The notes: generated by a model from the sequence alone, not told the origin. Counted from the stretch's first letter, positions 7,711-17,111 are shown. The stretch: DNA of 26,919 nucleotides from CAYUNA01 sp047629355 (GCA_047629355.1 JBLHWU010000070.1:1-26919); one strand, 5' to 3'. Made by a program: numbers and translations.

Positions 7711-7931
7711 TCTTATTGTAAATTTATCGTTCATCATTTATAATTCATTATTTGGCGAAGACATTGTATTGAGATAGTGATATTTAAGTAACAGGTACTA
7801 ATTAAGTAATCAGGAACTTATTCTTTCATCGTTCCTAAATTAATCACTACTGCTTTGATTCATAAATAGTTGACCGTTATTTTGAAATATCAGGAGGGAG
7901 AAAATTGTAAATTTCGGACCTCCAATAAAAA

Positions 7932-8015
7932 ATAGTACGCGTTGCCTGCGGCAACGCAGGTAAGGTTTTGAGGGATAAAACGGTTTTGCAAAACCGTTTT
8001 ATCCCTCAAACTCCC
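7932..8015 (-). repeat. dispersed bipartite hairpin repeat, copy B (reverse orientation)
   Basis: Hairpin 1 (7967-8010) is a perfect palindrome with 21-base arms and a GC loop, core CGGTTTT-GC-AAAACCG. Hairpin 2 is GCGTTGCC-TGC-GGCAACGC (7939-7957). Read on the minus strand, the order and linkers match copy D (AACCTTACCTGCG here, AACCCTACCCGCG in D). It is the only copy in this orientation and the best-paired one. Confidence 0.88.
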
Positions 8016-8342
8016 TTTTTTAAAACATCATTATAATTTTCAGTTATTTATGAGGCGAAGCACTACGTGTGACTCAACCCATAATAGCAAAGATAAAAAT
8101 TTAATGTTCAAAGGTTTTTTTTTCTGAAAATAAGTTGATGTCATCAAGTCTATTTTTTGAAAAATAGTATCTTGGCGATTATTTTTTTAGTAAAAATGAC
8201 CACATGTTTAAAAAATAGATAAATTATTGAATTAAAAACCGTTGAGGCTGGATTTCTCGTTTTATACAGAAAGGGAGGCAGCAGCAGCGAATTTTTAGTT
8301 CAAATAGCATTACTTAAAAAGAGTCAGGTAAAACCATAAGCA

Positions 8343-9044
8343 ATGGAACAAACAAAGAAAAAGATAGTCGTGCTCACAGGCGCAGGAATTAGTGCAGAAA
8401 GTGGCATTAGTACTTTTCGCGATGCTGATGGGTTGTGGGAAGGATTCGATGTTCGAGAAGTAGCGTCGCCTGATGGTTGGCATAAAAACCGGGAATTGGT
8501 GCTTAAATTTTACAATGACCGTCGGAGACAGTTGAAATCTGTGAAACCCAATATTGCGCATCATGCCTTGGTGGATTTAGAAAAAGATTTTGAGGTGGTG
8601 GTCATTACGCAAAATGTCGATGATTTGCACGAACGTGCGGGAAGTTCTCAAATAATTCATTTGCATGGGGAGTTGAAAAAGGTGCGGAGTACACTGGATG
8701 AACGGCTTGTTTATGATTGGGAAGAGGATTGTAATATTGGTGACCGCTGTGAAAAAAATGCGCAGTTGCGACCACATATTGTTTGGTTTGGGGAAATGGT
8801 GCCGATGTTGGAAGTTGCCCAAGCTGCCATAATGATGGCGGATATTGTGATAATTGTTGGGACGTCGATGCAGGTTTATCCGGCGGCAGGCTTGGTGAGC
8901 TATGCACCGAAAGGGACGAAAGTTTACTTTGTTGACCCGAATCCGACGATTAATCACGAGTTGGATTTGCAGGATAATTTGGAAATTATTGGGGAGAAAG
9001 GAAGTGTTGGAGTGCCGTTGGTGGTGGAGCGGATTCTGGCTTAA
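8343..9044 (+). CDS. Sir2-family NAD-dependent protein deacylase
   Basis: 233 residues, a compact bacterial sirtuin expected to remove acetyl or other acyl groups from lysines in the cytoplasm using NAD. NAD-binding motif TGAGISAESGISTFR (12-26), QNVDDLHERAGS (90-101) and catalytic His108 in HLHGE are present, as is LRPHIVWFGE (142-151). The usual zinc knuckle of four cysteines is not intact: the first CxxC is absent and only Cys130 and Cys136 remain. I recall this form from other Bacteroidota sirtuins. It is a single-domain enzyme with no effector domain. The gene converges on the glycosyltransferase, and its stop lies just before a bidirectional hairpin. Confidence 0.9.
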   Translation: MEQTKKKIVVLTGAGISAESGISTFRDADGLWEGFDVREVASPDGWHKNRELVLKFYNDRRRQLKSVKPNIAHHALVDLEKDFEVVVITQNVDDLHERAGSSQIIHLHGELKKVRSTLDERLVYDWEEDCNIGDRCEKNAQLRPHIVWFGEMVPMLEVAQAAIMMADIVIIVGTSMQVYPAAGLVSYAPKGTKVYFVDPNPTINHELDLQDNLEIIGEKGSVGVPLVVERILA

Positions 9045-9045
9045 A

Positions 9046-9094
9046 AATGATGAATGATGAATCGCAAATTAGGGTAAATTCATCATTCATCATT
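9046..9094. terminator. bidirectional hairpin between converging genes
   Basis: Perfect 17-base arms AATGATGAATGATGAAT (9046-9062) and its complement (9078-9094) around a 15-base loop. The arms start one base after the sirtuin stop and end at the stop of the minus-strand glycosyltransferase. An A-run follows on the plus strand at 9096-9102. The sequence is related to the hairpin at 111-166. Confidence 0.7.
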
Positions 9095-10281
9095 CAAAAA
9101 AATTCCTTCAATTGCCTTCCAAGTTCCTGATTATCAAAATGATTTTCAATAAAATTTCGAGCATTTTTTCCAATTTGATTTAACTCATTTTGATTCAAAA
9201 AGCAGTGCTTAATTTCTTTTAAAAAGGTAGCTTTAGTATCCGCAATTAAAATCTCTTTCCGATGTTCGGCATCAATGCCTTCCATACCCAAATTAGTCGT
9301 AATAATCACCCGATTCAAGGCCATTCCTTCCAAAATTTTCACCCGAATACCACTGCCTGAGAAAAGCGGAACAACCATAATTGGATGTTGTCGAATAAAA
9401 TCAATCGCACTATCCACTTCGCCTTCAATCACCACATTTTGATGCATTTGCTGTAGTAACCAATCGGGAGCATGACGCCCTGCAATGTGAAATTTTGCTG
9501 TCGGAAATTGCGCAATAACCGCTGGCCAAACCTCCTCCAAAAACCACTGAACGCCCTGCTGATTCGGCATCCAATCCAACGACCCAATGAAGGAAAAAGT
9601 TAGCTTTTTTTTTGTTAAAGTCGGCGTTGATTCATACGTTTTTAAATCAATGCCAACTGGAATCGAAATGCCCTCACCTTGAAAGCCTAATTTTTGAAAA
9701 TACGCCAAATCTTTTTCCGTAATGGCAACCAATTTATCATAATGTTTCAGTTGATCAATTTCAAATTTTTTAAAGGGGGTTAATTGCGATTGCAAATACC
9801 ATTTTTTAGGCAAAAAATTAGTCGTTTCAATTTGTCGTTCCCAAATTTCAAACTCCACATTGTGCGACCGCATCGCTATTTTTGCTTTGGAATGCTGTCG
9901 AATAACTGGAATATATGGCGCCAATTGCACTGATTCCAGTTGCACAATATCAAAATCTCCATCTTTTAAAACAGCCGCTAATTTTGCTGAAAATGTTTCT
10001 GTAACAAAACGCGAAAGGATAAAAGACTCCTTAGAAAACAAATTTTTAAATGCGCCCCAAGGGGTAATCCGATTGTCTACATTAACGGTATGAATTTTTT
10101 TATAACCATTAAGATTAACGGGCAAAGTGGTTAAATTCAAGTAGTGCTTCGTAGTATTCATTGCTAATAATTCGACCTCGCAACCGTTGTCAATCAACGA
10201 TTTAGCGATATAGCTGACGGCAATAGAATAACCATCTTTTAAGGGGTAAGGAAAATGTTTGCTGAGTTGAAGAATCTTCAT
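9094..10281 (-). CDS. GT4-type glycosyltransferase (GT-B fold)
   Basis: 395 residues without signal peptide or membrane span. The N-terminal half begins MKILQLSKHFPYPLKDGYS, the usual start of a GT-B acceptor domain with its glycine-poor first loop. The C-terminal half (about 225-395) holds SFIGSLDWMPNQQGVQWF and the donor-binding block PLFSGSGIRVKILEGMALN followed by GMEGID, typical of GT4/GT1-group enzymes of Bacteroidota. Donor and acceptor cannot be told. It probably adds a sugar to a cell-surface polysaccharide or lipid at the cytoplasmic face. It lies 43 bases downstream of the hydroxyacid dehydrogenase on the same strand, so the two may be co-transcribed. Confidence 0.85.
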   Translation of the reverse strand: MKILQLSKHFPYPLKDGYSIAVSYIAKSLIDNGCEVELLAMNTTKHYLNLTTLPVNLNGYKKIHTVNVDNRITPWGAFKNLFSKESFILSRFVTETFSAKLAAVLKDGDFDIVQLESVQLAPYIPVIRQHSKAKIAMRSHNVEFEIWERQIETTNFLPKKWYLQSQLTPFKKFEIDQLKHYDKLVAITEKDLAYFQKLGFQGEGISIPVGIDLKTYESTPTLTKKKLTFSFIGSLDWMPNQQGVQWFLEEVWPAVIAQFPTAKFHIAGRHAPDWLLQQMHQNVVIEGEVDSAIDFIRQHPIMVVPLFSGSGIRVKILEGMALNRVIITTNLGMEGIDAEHRKEILIADTKATFLKEIKHCFLNQNELNQIGKNARNFIENHFDNQELGRQLKEFF

Positions 10282-10324
10282 TTTTATGGGTTGATTAGTT
10301 ATTCTTTACACGTTCCTTAGTCAT

Positions 10325-11281
10325 TTAAGAAACGACATTTCTCGGTTTGTTGTCTAAAAATGCTCGAATATTATCTCCACTTTCTGCAATCAACCGTCGC
10401 CGCGATTGCTGACTCATCCAAGCATTGTGTGGCGTTATCAAACAGTTTTTTGTGCCAATTAAAATATTACCTTCATGCGGAGGTTCAGCCGATAAAACAT
10501 CCAATGCTGCGCCCGTAATGATTCCGTTTTCCAAAGCAATTTTTAAATCATTTTCAACAATGAGTCCACCGCGTCCCGTGTTGATTAAGAAGGCGGTTTT
10601 TTTCATTTCTGATAAAATATTTTGATTGATAAATCCTTCACTTTCCGCAGTTAAAGGTGCATGTAAGGTTAAAAAATCGCTATTTTTTACTAAAGTATCA
10701 ATATCTACTAATTCCACATTCAGCGGACTTCCTTTAGAAACATTTTGCCGGTAAGCAATCACTTTCATCTCAAATACCAAAGCGATTTCCGCTACCTTTT
10801 GACCAATTTTTCCTAAACCAAAAATACCCAATGTTTTGCCTTTTAATTCTTGAATCGGATTTAAAAAATAACACCAATCAACATGATTTTCCCATTGTCC
10901 ACTTTGCACGCTGGTATCGTGTTTTTGAACTTGATTGGTAAAGTTTAAAATATAAGAAAATACCTGTTGCGCTACTGCCGATGTAGAATATCCGCTAACA
11001 TTGCACACCGTCACATCATGTTTTTTAGCGGCTTTGACATCAATGACATTATAGCCTGTCGATAGGGTAGCGATGAGTTTTAGTTGAGGCAATTGCGCAA
11101 AGATATCCTCATTAAAAACCGCTTTATTGGTTAGAATGATTTCAGCATTTTGACAACGTTCTAATAATTTATCAGCAGGTGTTCGGTCGTAAATTTTTAC
11201 TAAGCCGAGTGCTTCGATAGGTTGCCAATCTAAATCTCCGGGATTGGTGGTATGGGCGTCTAAAACAACGATATTGGGCAT
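10325..11281 (-). CDS. D-2-hydroxyacid dehydrogenase, glycerate dehydrogenase type
   Basis: 318 residues. An NAD(P)-dependent oxidoreductase of 2-oxo acids and D-2-hydroxy acids. The Rossmann motif GIFGLGKIGQKVAEIA lies near 153-168, the catalytic Arg region is LINTGRGGLIVE, the Glu region LDVLSAEPPHEGN, and the catalytic His is in LITPHNAWMS near residue 288. The N-terminal substrate domain has the family block LKLIATLSTGYNVIDV. Similarity is closest to glycerate/hydroxypyruvate reductases; lactate or phosphoglycerate specificity is less likely, since there is no ACT domain. It heads a possible two-gene unit with the glycosyltransferase, though no biochemical link between them is evident. 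Confidence 0.88.
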   Translation of the reverse strand: MPNIVVLDAHTTNPGDLDWQPIEALGLVKIYDRTPADKLLERCQNAEIILTNKAVFNEDIFAQLPQLKLIATLSTGYNVIDVKAAKKHDVTVCNVSGYSTSAVAQQVFSYILNFTNQVQKHDTSVQSGQWENHVDWCYFLNPIQELKGKTLGIFGLGKIGQKVAEIALVFEMKVIAYRQNVSKGSPLNVELVDIDTLVKNSDFLTLHAPLTAESEGFINQNILSEMKKTAFLINTGRGGLIVENDLKIALENGIITGAALDVLSAEPPHEGNILIGTKNCLITPHNAWMSQQSRRRLIAESGDNIRAFLDNKPRNVVS

Positions 11282-11339
11282 GATTGATTATTTTTGTAGC
11301 ATTGATTTAAGTAGATGTTTAGTAATGAATCCCGTGTGT

Positions 11340-11423
11340 AAATGTAGTGGCGCACCCTTATGGTCGCCCAATGTCGCTTTTGTGCAATACGCTGGGCGAC
11401 CACGAGGGTGCGCCCCTACATTT
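11340..11423. repeat. long dispersed palindrome, copy 1
   Basis: Arms of about 31 bases (11340-11370 and 11393-11423) match at roughly 28 positions. The core is GCGCACCCT...TGGTCGCCCA. The 22-base loop is unrelated to that of copy 2 at 19006-19083, while the arms are shared. It lies between the divergent dehydrogenase and bioF genes. Confidence 0.85.
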
Positions 11424-11467
11424 AAAAAGCTGCAAGCTACAAAATCCCTTCAAATTATTTATTTACT

Positions 11468-11475
11468 TACATTTG
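11468..11475 (+). promoter_or_regulatory. possible -7 element very close to the bioF start
   Basis: TACATTTG matches TAnnTTTG exactly and ends five bases before the chosen ATG at 11480, which would make the mRNA nearly leaderless. No -33 element was found at the right distance. Confidence 0.25.
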
Positions 11476-11479
11476 CGGC

Positions 11480-12625
11480 ATGGATGGAATCGAAGCATTT
11501 TTAAAGCAGAAATTAGCCGCAAGGGAAGCAAAAAATTACCTACGGACTTTACCGAAAGTTGATTTTTTGAATCCAGAAAATTCCTTGCTGGATTTTAGTT
11601 CAAACGACTATCTTGGATTGGCAAGAAGCGAAGATTTTAAAACGAAAATTGCAAAAGAATGTGAGCAATTACAAGCATCTGTTGGCGCAACGGGTTCTCG
11701 CTTGATTTCTGGAAATACGCAGTATTGTGAAGATGTGGAAGAGTACATTGCTGAATTCCATCAAGCCGAAGCAGCCCTTATCTTTAATTCAGGTTACAAC
11801 GCGAATGTTGGAATTTGCTCCTGTATTGCCAGCCCAACCGACACCATTTTTTATGATGAATTATGTCATGCTTCCATTCGCGACGGATTGCGTTTGAGTC
11901 GTGCTAAAACTATTGCTTTTCGGCACAACGATTTGACTGATTTGGCAAAAAAGATGGACGGAATTGACGGTAATATTTTTATCGTCGTTGAAAGCGTTTA
12001 TTCGATGGATGGAGATGTTGCGCCTTTGGAAGATTTGGTAGCAATGACTCGTGGGAATTCGAAAATTGCACTGCTTGTAGACGAGGCACACAGTATTGGT
12101 ATCTTTGGAAAAAACGGCGGAGGTCTAGTGCAAGCATTTGGTTTAGAAAAGGACGTTTTTGCGCGAATTATCACTTATGGAAAAGCACCGGGTGTTCATG
12201 GTGCAGCGGTGATTGGCCCTGCATTTTTAAAGGAGTATTTGATAAACTATGCCAGCTCGTTTATTTACACAACCGCTTTGCCGATACCTGCTTTGGTTGG
12301 TATAAAATTGAGTTATGAAATGATGATAGCAAATAATTTTCAACAACAATTGCATCATAAAATTGACTTGTTCTTAAATAATTTAAAACCAATCGCAAAA
12401 CAGCATTTTGTTGAAAGTTGCAGCCCAATTCAGAGTTTGGTAATTACAGGAAATGCTAAGATAAAAGCGATTGCTCAACAATTGAACAATGCAGGTTTTG
12501 GCGTCAAAGCTATTTTATTTCCAACTGTTTCAAAAGGGGAAGAACGCATTCGAATTTCTTTGCATGTTTTTAATGGAGACGCCGAAATTATTCGCTTGGC
12601 ACAGTTGATAAATCAGTTAGTTTAA
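11480..12625 (+). CDS. bioF: 8-amino-7-oxononanoate synthase (BioF-like)
   Basis: 381 residues, a PLP-dependent alpha-oxoamine synthase. BioF joins pimeloyl-ACP/CoA with alanine in biotin synthesis. Early block LLDFSSNDYLGLA, then ATGSRLISGNTQYCEDVEEYIAEFH; PLP-binding LLVDEAHSIGIFGKNGGG; and the Schiff-base lysine in ITYGKAPGVHGAAVIG. The order and spacing fit BioF/KBL throughout. The related serine palmitoyltransferase and glycine C-acetyltransferase share the fold. I favour BioF from the short N-terminus (MDGIEAFLKQKLAAREAKN) and overall length, but no other bio gene is in the window. The N-terminus starts right after a TAnnTTTG motif, and a start slightly downstream is conceivable. Confidence 0.8.
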   Translation: MDGIEAFLKQKLAAREAKNYLRTLPKVDFLNPENSLLDFSSNDYLGLARSEDFKTKIAKECEQLQASVGATGSRLISGNTQYCEDVEEYIAEFHQAEAALIFNSGYNANVGICSCIASPTDTIFYDELCHASIRDGLRLSRAKTIAFRHNDLTDLAKKMDGIDGNIFIVVESVYSMDGDVAPLEDLVAMTRGNSKIALLVDEAHSIGIFGKNGGGLVQAFGLEKDVFARIITYGKAPGVHGAAVIGPAFLKEYLINYASSFIYTTALPIPALVGIKLSYEMMIANNFQQQLHHKIDLFLNNLKPIAKQHFVESCSPIQSLVITGNAKIKAIAQQLNNAGFGVKAILFPTVSKGEERIRISLHVFNGDAEIIRLAQLINQLV

Positions 12626-12850
12626 AATGTAAATCTGTCTTCTGTTCTACATTACAATTTAAAAAACGGCTGAACTATGTCTGGAATTTGTAGTTTCAGG
12701 TCTAATTAACTAGTTTCCGCAAATTCCATAAGTTTTTTCACAAAATGAATCCGTCAAGATAAATTTATTTTCAAAATAGGAACGTATTTCTCTCAGGTTC
12801 CTTAGTACTTTTTATTTTGATAAATTCTCTATCCTTATTCCTGTACTATT

Positions 12851-15800
12851 ATGAAGTTAAAATCTTTTACTTTTTTATCGCTTTTTATTTTGTCAAATCT
12901 TAGCCTGATGGCGCAAAATAATTATGAAGTTCTATTGCACACTGGCAAGCAAGAATTTGCTGAAAATGCCCGTGATTATGCTGAAACTGCCACTATTTCT
13001 GCGCAAGAAACCATTGACGGGCAGTATTATCGATTGCTTCAATTTTATCAATTGCCGACACAAGCAGGGTTTGATGTCTTAGAAAATGCAGGCATTGAAT
13101 TATTGGAATACATTCCGAATAAGACTTATCTGGCGTCGATTCCATCTAGCTTTGATTTAGAAAAATTAGTGGATTTAAACGTTCGAAGTATCGTTGAACT
13201 CAATGCTGATTTGAAATTGCACGATGGCTTGAAAAGGGATGTCTTTCCAAATTGGGCAACCCACCGAAATCAAGTCGAGGTGCTGATAAAATACCACAAA
13301 AATCTACGACACGATGATATTTTGGCGTATTGTGCTTCCGATAACATTCAGGTTTTATTGGAAAATGGCTTTAATAATTTCCTTCGCGCTTCGATTGCCC
13401 AAGATGAAATTACAGCAATTGCAGCACTTCCTTACGTTGCCTTTTTGGAATTGCGACCTGCGCCAGACGTAAAAGATGATACAGAAGGTCGGTCATTGCA
13501 CCGGGCCAATGCGATTGATACCAATTTTCCATCAGGAAGAAGTTATACGGGGGAAGGCATTGCGGTTTTGACGCGAGATGATGGGGCTGTTGGTCCACAT
13601 ATTGATTTTACAGGACGTATTTTTCAAGACGAATCGAATGGCTTTGGCGGTGATCACGGTGATGGTGTTTCCGGTATTTTTGCAGGAGCAGGAAATCTTG
13701 ACCCACGAAACCGAGGCATGGCGGCAGGTGCTGATTTGTATGTCATTAATTATGAATCAAGTTTCTTAGACAATACGATGGATTTGTTTTTTAACAATGA
13801 TGTTATCGTGACCAATTCTTCCTACAGTAATGGTTGCAATGCTGGTTATAGCGAGATTACAGAAACGGTTGACCAACAGGTTTTCGATAACCCAACTTTA
13901 CTACACGTTTTTTCAGCGGGTAACTCTAATGGTTCCGATTGTGACTACGGCGCAGGCGACCAATGGGGAAATATCACAGGTGGTCACAAGCAAGGAAAAA
14001 ACGTCATCGCAACTGCTAACCTCAACAACAACGCTACTTTAGCCAATAGCAGTAGTCGAGGTCCAGCGCACGATGGTCGTATTAAACCAGATATTGCGGC
14101 AAACGGTGCCAACCATATTTCTACGGATCCTGACAATACGTATGCACCATTTGGTGGGACTTCCGGAGCAGCTCCAGGTATCGCTGGGATTACGGCGATG
14201 TTGCACCATACTTATGCAGAATTGAATGGCGGTGAAACGGCAAATTCAGCTTTATTAAAAGCCATTTTGTTGAATACCGCAAATGATTTAGGTACAATTG
14301 GACCTGATTACCGATTCGGTTGGGGACATGTAAATGCTTACCGTGCTGCCTTGACTTTAGAGGACAATCGCTATTCCAATCACACCATTGAAATGGGAAC
14401 GCCAAATACGCATACCGTTGATATTCCTGAAGGTGTAGCACAAGCGCGCGTGATGGTTTATTGGGCAGACCAAGCTGGTACGGTGATGACGACGAAAGCA
14501 TTGGTGAATGATTTGAACATTAGCTTATCTGGTATTGATGGTTCTGTAAATATGCCTTGGATACTTGACCCGACGCCAAATCCGACAACTTTGGCTTTGC
14601 CAGCAACGACGGGCGTAGATGATTTAAATAATGTAGAACAAGTCGCTTTGGAATTTCCAGAAGCAGGTGCCTATACGTTGACTGTTGATGGTTTTGAATT
14701 GCCATTTGGTGCGCATGACTATTACTTGATTTGGGAATTTAGAATGGAGAACGAAATTACCGTTATTTATCCAATTGGTGGGGAGAAATTAGTGCCTGGC
14801 GAAACGGAGCGAATTCACTGGGATACAGAAGGAACCATCGGTACATTTGATTTAGAATACTCAGTAGATAATGGCGTATCTTGGACGGCTATCAATACCA
14901 TTGGTGGCGACGAACGTATGTACAATTGGGTCGTGCCAACTGAACTGACTGCTGATGCAAAAGTGCGGGTTCGTCGGGGCATGTTGGCTTCGGATGATAG
15001 CGATGTAATTTTTTCAATTGCGTCAATGCCTTCCGATTTGGAAGCGATTCAAGTATGTCCTGATTACATAAGATTGACTTGGGCGGCTGTTCCAGATGCG
15101 ACCAACTATGATGTTTATATTTTAGGTGAAAAATATATGGAAATTGTGGCAAATGCAACAGCCGTTATTGCAGACATTCCAATCACAGACCCATTCGCGC
15201 AATATTGGGTGGCGGTTAGCGCAAATTTTGATAATGGTGCAAAAAGTCGTAGAACGAATGCAGTACAGGTTGGTGGAGAATTGACCTCTTGTAATCAAGA
15301 AAATGATTTGCGGTTGACTGCAATCGTTTCACCTATGGGCGGAGGAGGACTGGTTTGTGCGGATGATTTTAGCGGAAATGTGCAAGTAACTTTTGTAAAT
15401 AATGGTTTATTGGCTCAAGATAACATTTCGCTTGGTTATCAATTTAATGATAATCCAGTAGTCGTAGAGGCCTTGATGGGAACGGTTGAACCTGGTGAAT
15501 TGGTCCAATTTGATTTCCAAACTCCATTCATGTTTACAGATGCTGGGGCGTATGCGCTCAAAACTTGGGTATCTACGCCAGGAGAGACTTCGCCTTTAGA
15601 TGACACTTTGCAAGTCAATATTCCTGTATTTATCGGCGGTGGCGCAGAACCAGAAGTAGTGGAAGATTTTCAAGGTCCAGACTTTCCTAAGTTGTTTTGG
15701 GAAATCGGCAATCCAGATGAAGGAATAACTTGGCAGAAGAACTCTGTTACTGGCATCACAGGCAATTTGACTGAGGTGGTTTACATGAATTTTTACGGCT

Positions 15801-16939
15801 ATCCTGCTACGGAGGAACTTGATTATTTTGTTCTCGAACCACTTGGTTTTACCAATTCGGGTAGTGATTTAAAATTAACATTCGACATAGCTTACACTTA
15901 TTATCAAGCAGGTTTTGAAGACGGATTGCGCATCGAATTGTCAACAGATTGCGGCGAAACATGGGATAATACACTTTATGAAAAGGATGCGATTGAACTG
16001 GCGACCGTTCCTGCTCAATTAGGCACTTTTACTCCGGCTTCTGCTGACGAATGGCGTACAGATTCAGTAGATTTGAGCCCATATATTGGCATGGATAAAA
16101 TTCGAATTCGTTTTGTTGCGGTCAATGATTATGGTAATAATCTATACATTGATAATATAAATGTAGCAGAAGGTGCAATCGTTGCACCAATTGCTAATTT
16201 TGAATTTTCTCCAACTTTACTTTGTCGAAATCAACCAGTTACGTTTACCAGTACCTCTGATTTTGCTTCGACTTATACTTGGAGTTTTGGCAGTGGAGCA
16301 ATTCCGTTAAATGCAACGGGCGAAGGCCCTTACGAAGTAAATTATCCATTGCAAGGTGGCGACAAAATGATTCAATTAATTGTCAACAATGCAGCGGGTG
16401 CAGATACGATGACCACGCAAGTTTTTGTGGATGCGATTCCAACGGGTAATTTTGATTCGGAAGTAGGGAATGATGGCGAAGTCAACTTTATTTCAACGGC
16501 TAATAATGCCAACTTAATTGCTTGGGATTTTGGCAACGGACAAGTAAGTGCTGACCAAAATCCAATGACGCAATACGCTGAACCAGGGACTTATGAAGTT
16601 ACTTTAACCTTGACCAACGACTGTGGTGACCGCGTAATTACTGAAGAAGTGGTCGTAATGACAACTTCTGCGACAGAGGTGTTAAACAACATGAATTTGC
16701 GGATTTTCCCGAATCCAAGCAATGGTCAATTTGCTTTGTTAATTGAAAACGCGAATGCCAATCAACTGACGTTGGAATTAAGTGATTTACGAGGTTCCTT
16801 GATTCAAACCGTTGAATTAAATAACCTTTCGGGAACAATTCAACACGATTTCAACAACCAAGAACTGACCTCAGGCGTTTACTTTTTGAAAATAAAAGAG
16901 GATAATAAATCAGTGGTTACAAAAGTTATCATTGAATAA
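12851..16939 (+). CDS. secreted subtilisin-like serine protease with T9SS sorting domain
   Basis: 1362 residues. Signal peptide 1-21 (LSNLSLMAQ), then a propeptide-like region to about 210. The S8 peptidase domain (about 215-505) has Asp243 in VLTRDDGAVG, His269 in GGDHGDGVSG, oxyanion Asn358 in SAGNSNG and Ser438 in FGGTSGAAPG, so the triad is complete. A beta-rich domain follows (about 515-640), then an Fn3-like domain (about 735-810), a CARDB-like region (about 815-930), a jelly-roll 'choice-of-anchor'-like region (about 950-1110) and two PKD-like domains (about 1118-1280). The end (about 1290-1362) is a type A T9SS signal: RIFPNPSNGQF, LSDLRGSLIQ, LTSGVYFLKI. It should be exported by Sec, moved by T9SS and anchored or released at the surface to degrade protein. 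A terminator follows; no clear promoter was seen. Confidence 0.93.
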   Translation: MKLKSFTFLSLFILSNLSLMAQNNYEVLLHTGKQEFAENARDYAETATISAQETIDGQYYRLLQFYQLPTQAGFDVLENAGIELLEYIPNKTYLASIPSSFDLEKLVDLNVRSIVELNADLKLHDGLKRDVFPNWATHRNQVEVLIKYHKNLRHDDILAYCASDNIQVLLENGFNNFLRASIAQDEITAIAALPYVAFLELRPAPDVKDDTEGRSLHRANAIDTNFPSGRSYTGEGIAVLTRDDGAVGPHIDFTGRIFQDESNGFGGDHGDGVSGIFAGAGNLDPRNRGMAAGADLYVINYESSFLDNTMDLFFNNDVIVTNSSYSNGCNAGYSEITETVDQQVFDNPTLLHVFSAGNSNGSDCDYGAGDQWGNITGGHKQGKNVIATANLNNNATLANSSSRGPAHDGRIKPDIAANGANHISTDPDNTYAPFGGTSGAAPGIAGITAMLHHTYAELNGGETANSALLKAILLNTANDLGTIGPDYRFGWGHVNAYRAALTLEDNRYSNHTIEMGTPNTHTVDIPEGVAQARVMVYWADQAGTVMTTKALVNDLNISLSGIDGSVNMPWILDPTPNPTTLALPATTGVDDLNNVEQVALEFPEAGAYTLTVDGFELPFGAHDYYLIWEFRMENEITVIYPIGGEKLVPGETERIHWDTEGTIGTFDLEYSVDNGVSWTAINTIGGDERMYNWVVPTELTADAKVRVRRGMLASDDSDVIFSIASMPSDLEAIQVCPDYIRLTWAAVPDATNYDVYILGEKYMEIVANATAVIADIPITDPFAQYWVAVSANFDNGAKSRRTNAVQVGGELTSCNQENDLRLTAIVSPMGGGGLVCADDFSGNVQVTFVNNGLLAQDNISLGYQFNDNPVVVEALMGTVEPGELVQFDFQTPFMFTDAGAYALKTWVSTPGETSPLDDTLQVNIPVFIGGGAEPEVVEDFQGPDFPKLFWEIGNPDEGITWQKNSVTGITGNLTEVVYMNFYGYPATEELDYFVLEPLGFTNSGSDLKLTFDIAYTYYQAGFEDGLRIELSTDCGETWDNTLYEKDAIELATVPAQLGTFTPASADEWRTDSVDLSPYIGMDKIRIRFVAVNDYGNNLYIDNINVAEGAIVAPIANFEFSPTLLCRNQPVTFTSTSDFASTYTWSFGSGAIPLNATGEGPYEVNYPLQGGDKMIQLIVNNAAGADTMTTQVFVDAIPTGNFDSEVGNDGEVNFISTANNANLIAWDFGNGQVSADQNPMTQYAEPGTYEVTLTLTNDCGDRVITEEVVVMTTSATEVLNNMNLRIFPNPSNGQFALLIENANANQLTLELSDLRGSLIQTVELNNLSGTIQHDFNNQELTSGVYFLKIKEDNKSVVTKVIIE

Positions 16940-16989
16940 GAAATAGTTTTAAAACTGGATTTTTTTCAATTTTTAGAACATCTAAATAG

Positions 16990-17020
16990 AAGGGCAGGGA
17001 TATTTTTCTGCCCTTTTTTT
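16990..17020 (+). terminator. intrinsic terminator of the subtilase gene
   Basis: AAGGGCAG (16990-16997) pairs with CTGCCCTT (17008-17015), followed by a T-run to 17020. Classic form, 50 bases after the stop. Confidence 0.88.
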
Positions 17021-17033
17021 ATTTCCAAATGAC

Positions 17034-17041
17034 TACTTTTG
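17034..17041 (+). promoter_or_regulatory. possible -7 element for the NADH dehydrogenase gene
   Basis: TACTTTTG, an exact TAnnTTTG match, 70 bases before the ATG at 17112. The region where a -33 box should lie is the preceding terminator, with no clear TTTG. Confidence 0.35.
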
Positions 17042-17111
17042 TAATTAAAAATGAAAAATGGGCAACTGTAGCATTCCTTAGTAGCTCATTTTTAATTCTT
17101 AATTGCGAAAT

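Larger units (their letters stand above)
7614..8342. other. 730-base divergent spacer between bshB1 and the sirtuin gene
   Basis: No credible gene. It holds a possible bshB1 -7 element (7703-7710), a TGATGAAT-type inverted repeat (7647-7658 with 7743-7754), reverse-oriented bipartite repeat copy B (7932-8015), and two small dyads, TTGATG-T-CATCAA (8135-8147) and CTATTTTT-TG-AAAAATAG (8150-8167). The stretch 8168-8342 is AT-rich and no recognisable promoter was seen there. Confidence 0.6.

Noticed and set aside
11244..11562. Two plus-strand frames (86 and 71 codons) overlapping the palindrome before bioF
   Set aside because: They are translations of the palindrome and of bioF in other frames, with no recognisable domain.
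17103..17111. TTG start of the NADH dehydrogenase gene
   Set aside because: An ATG follows three codons later and needs no alternative start. The FAD motif spacing allows either.
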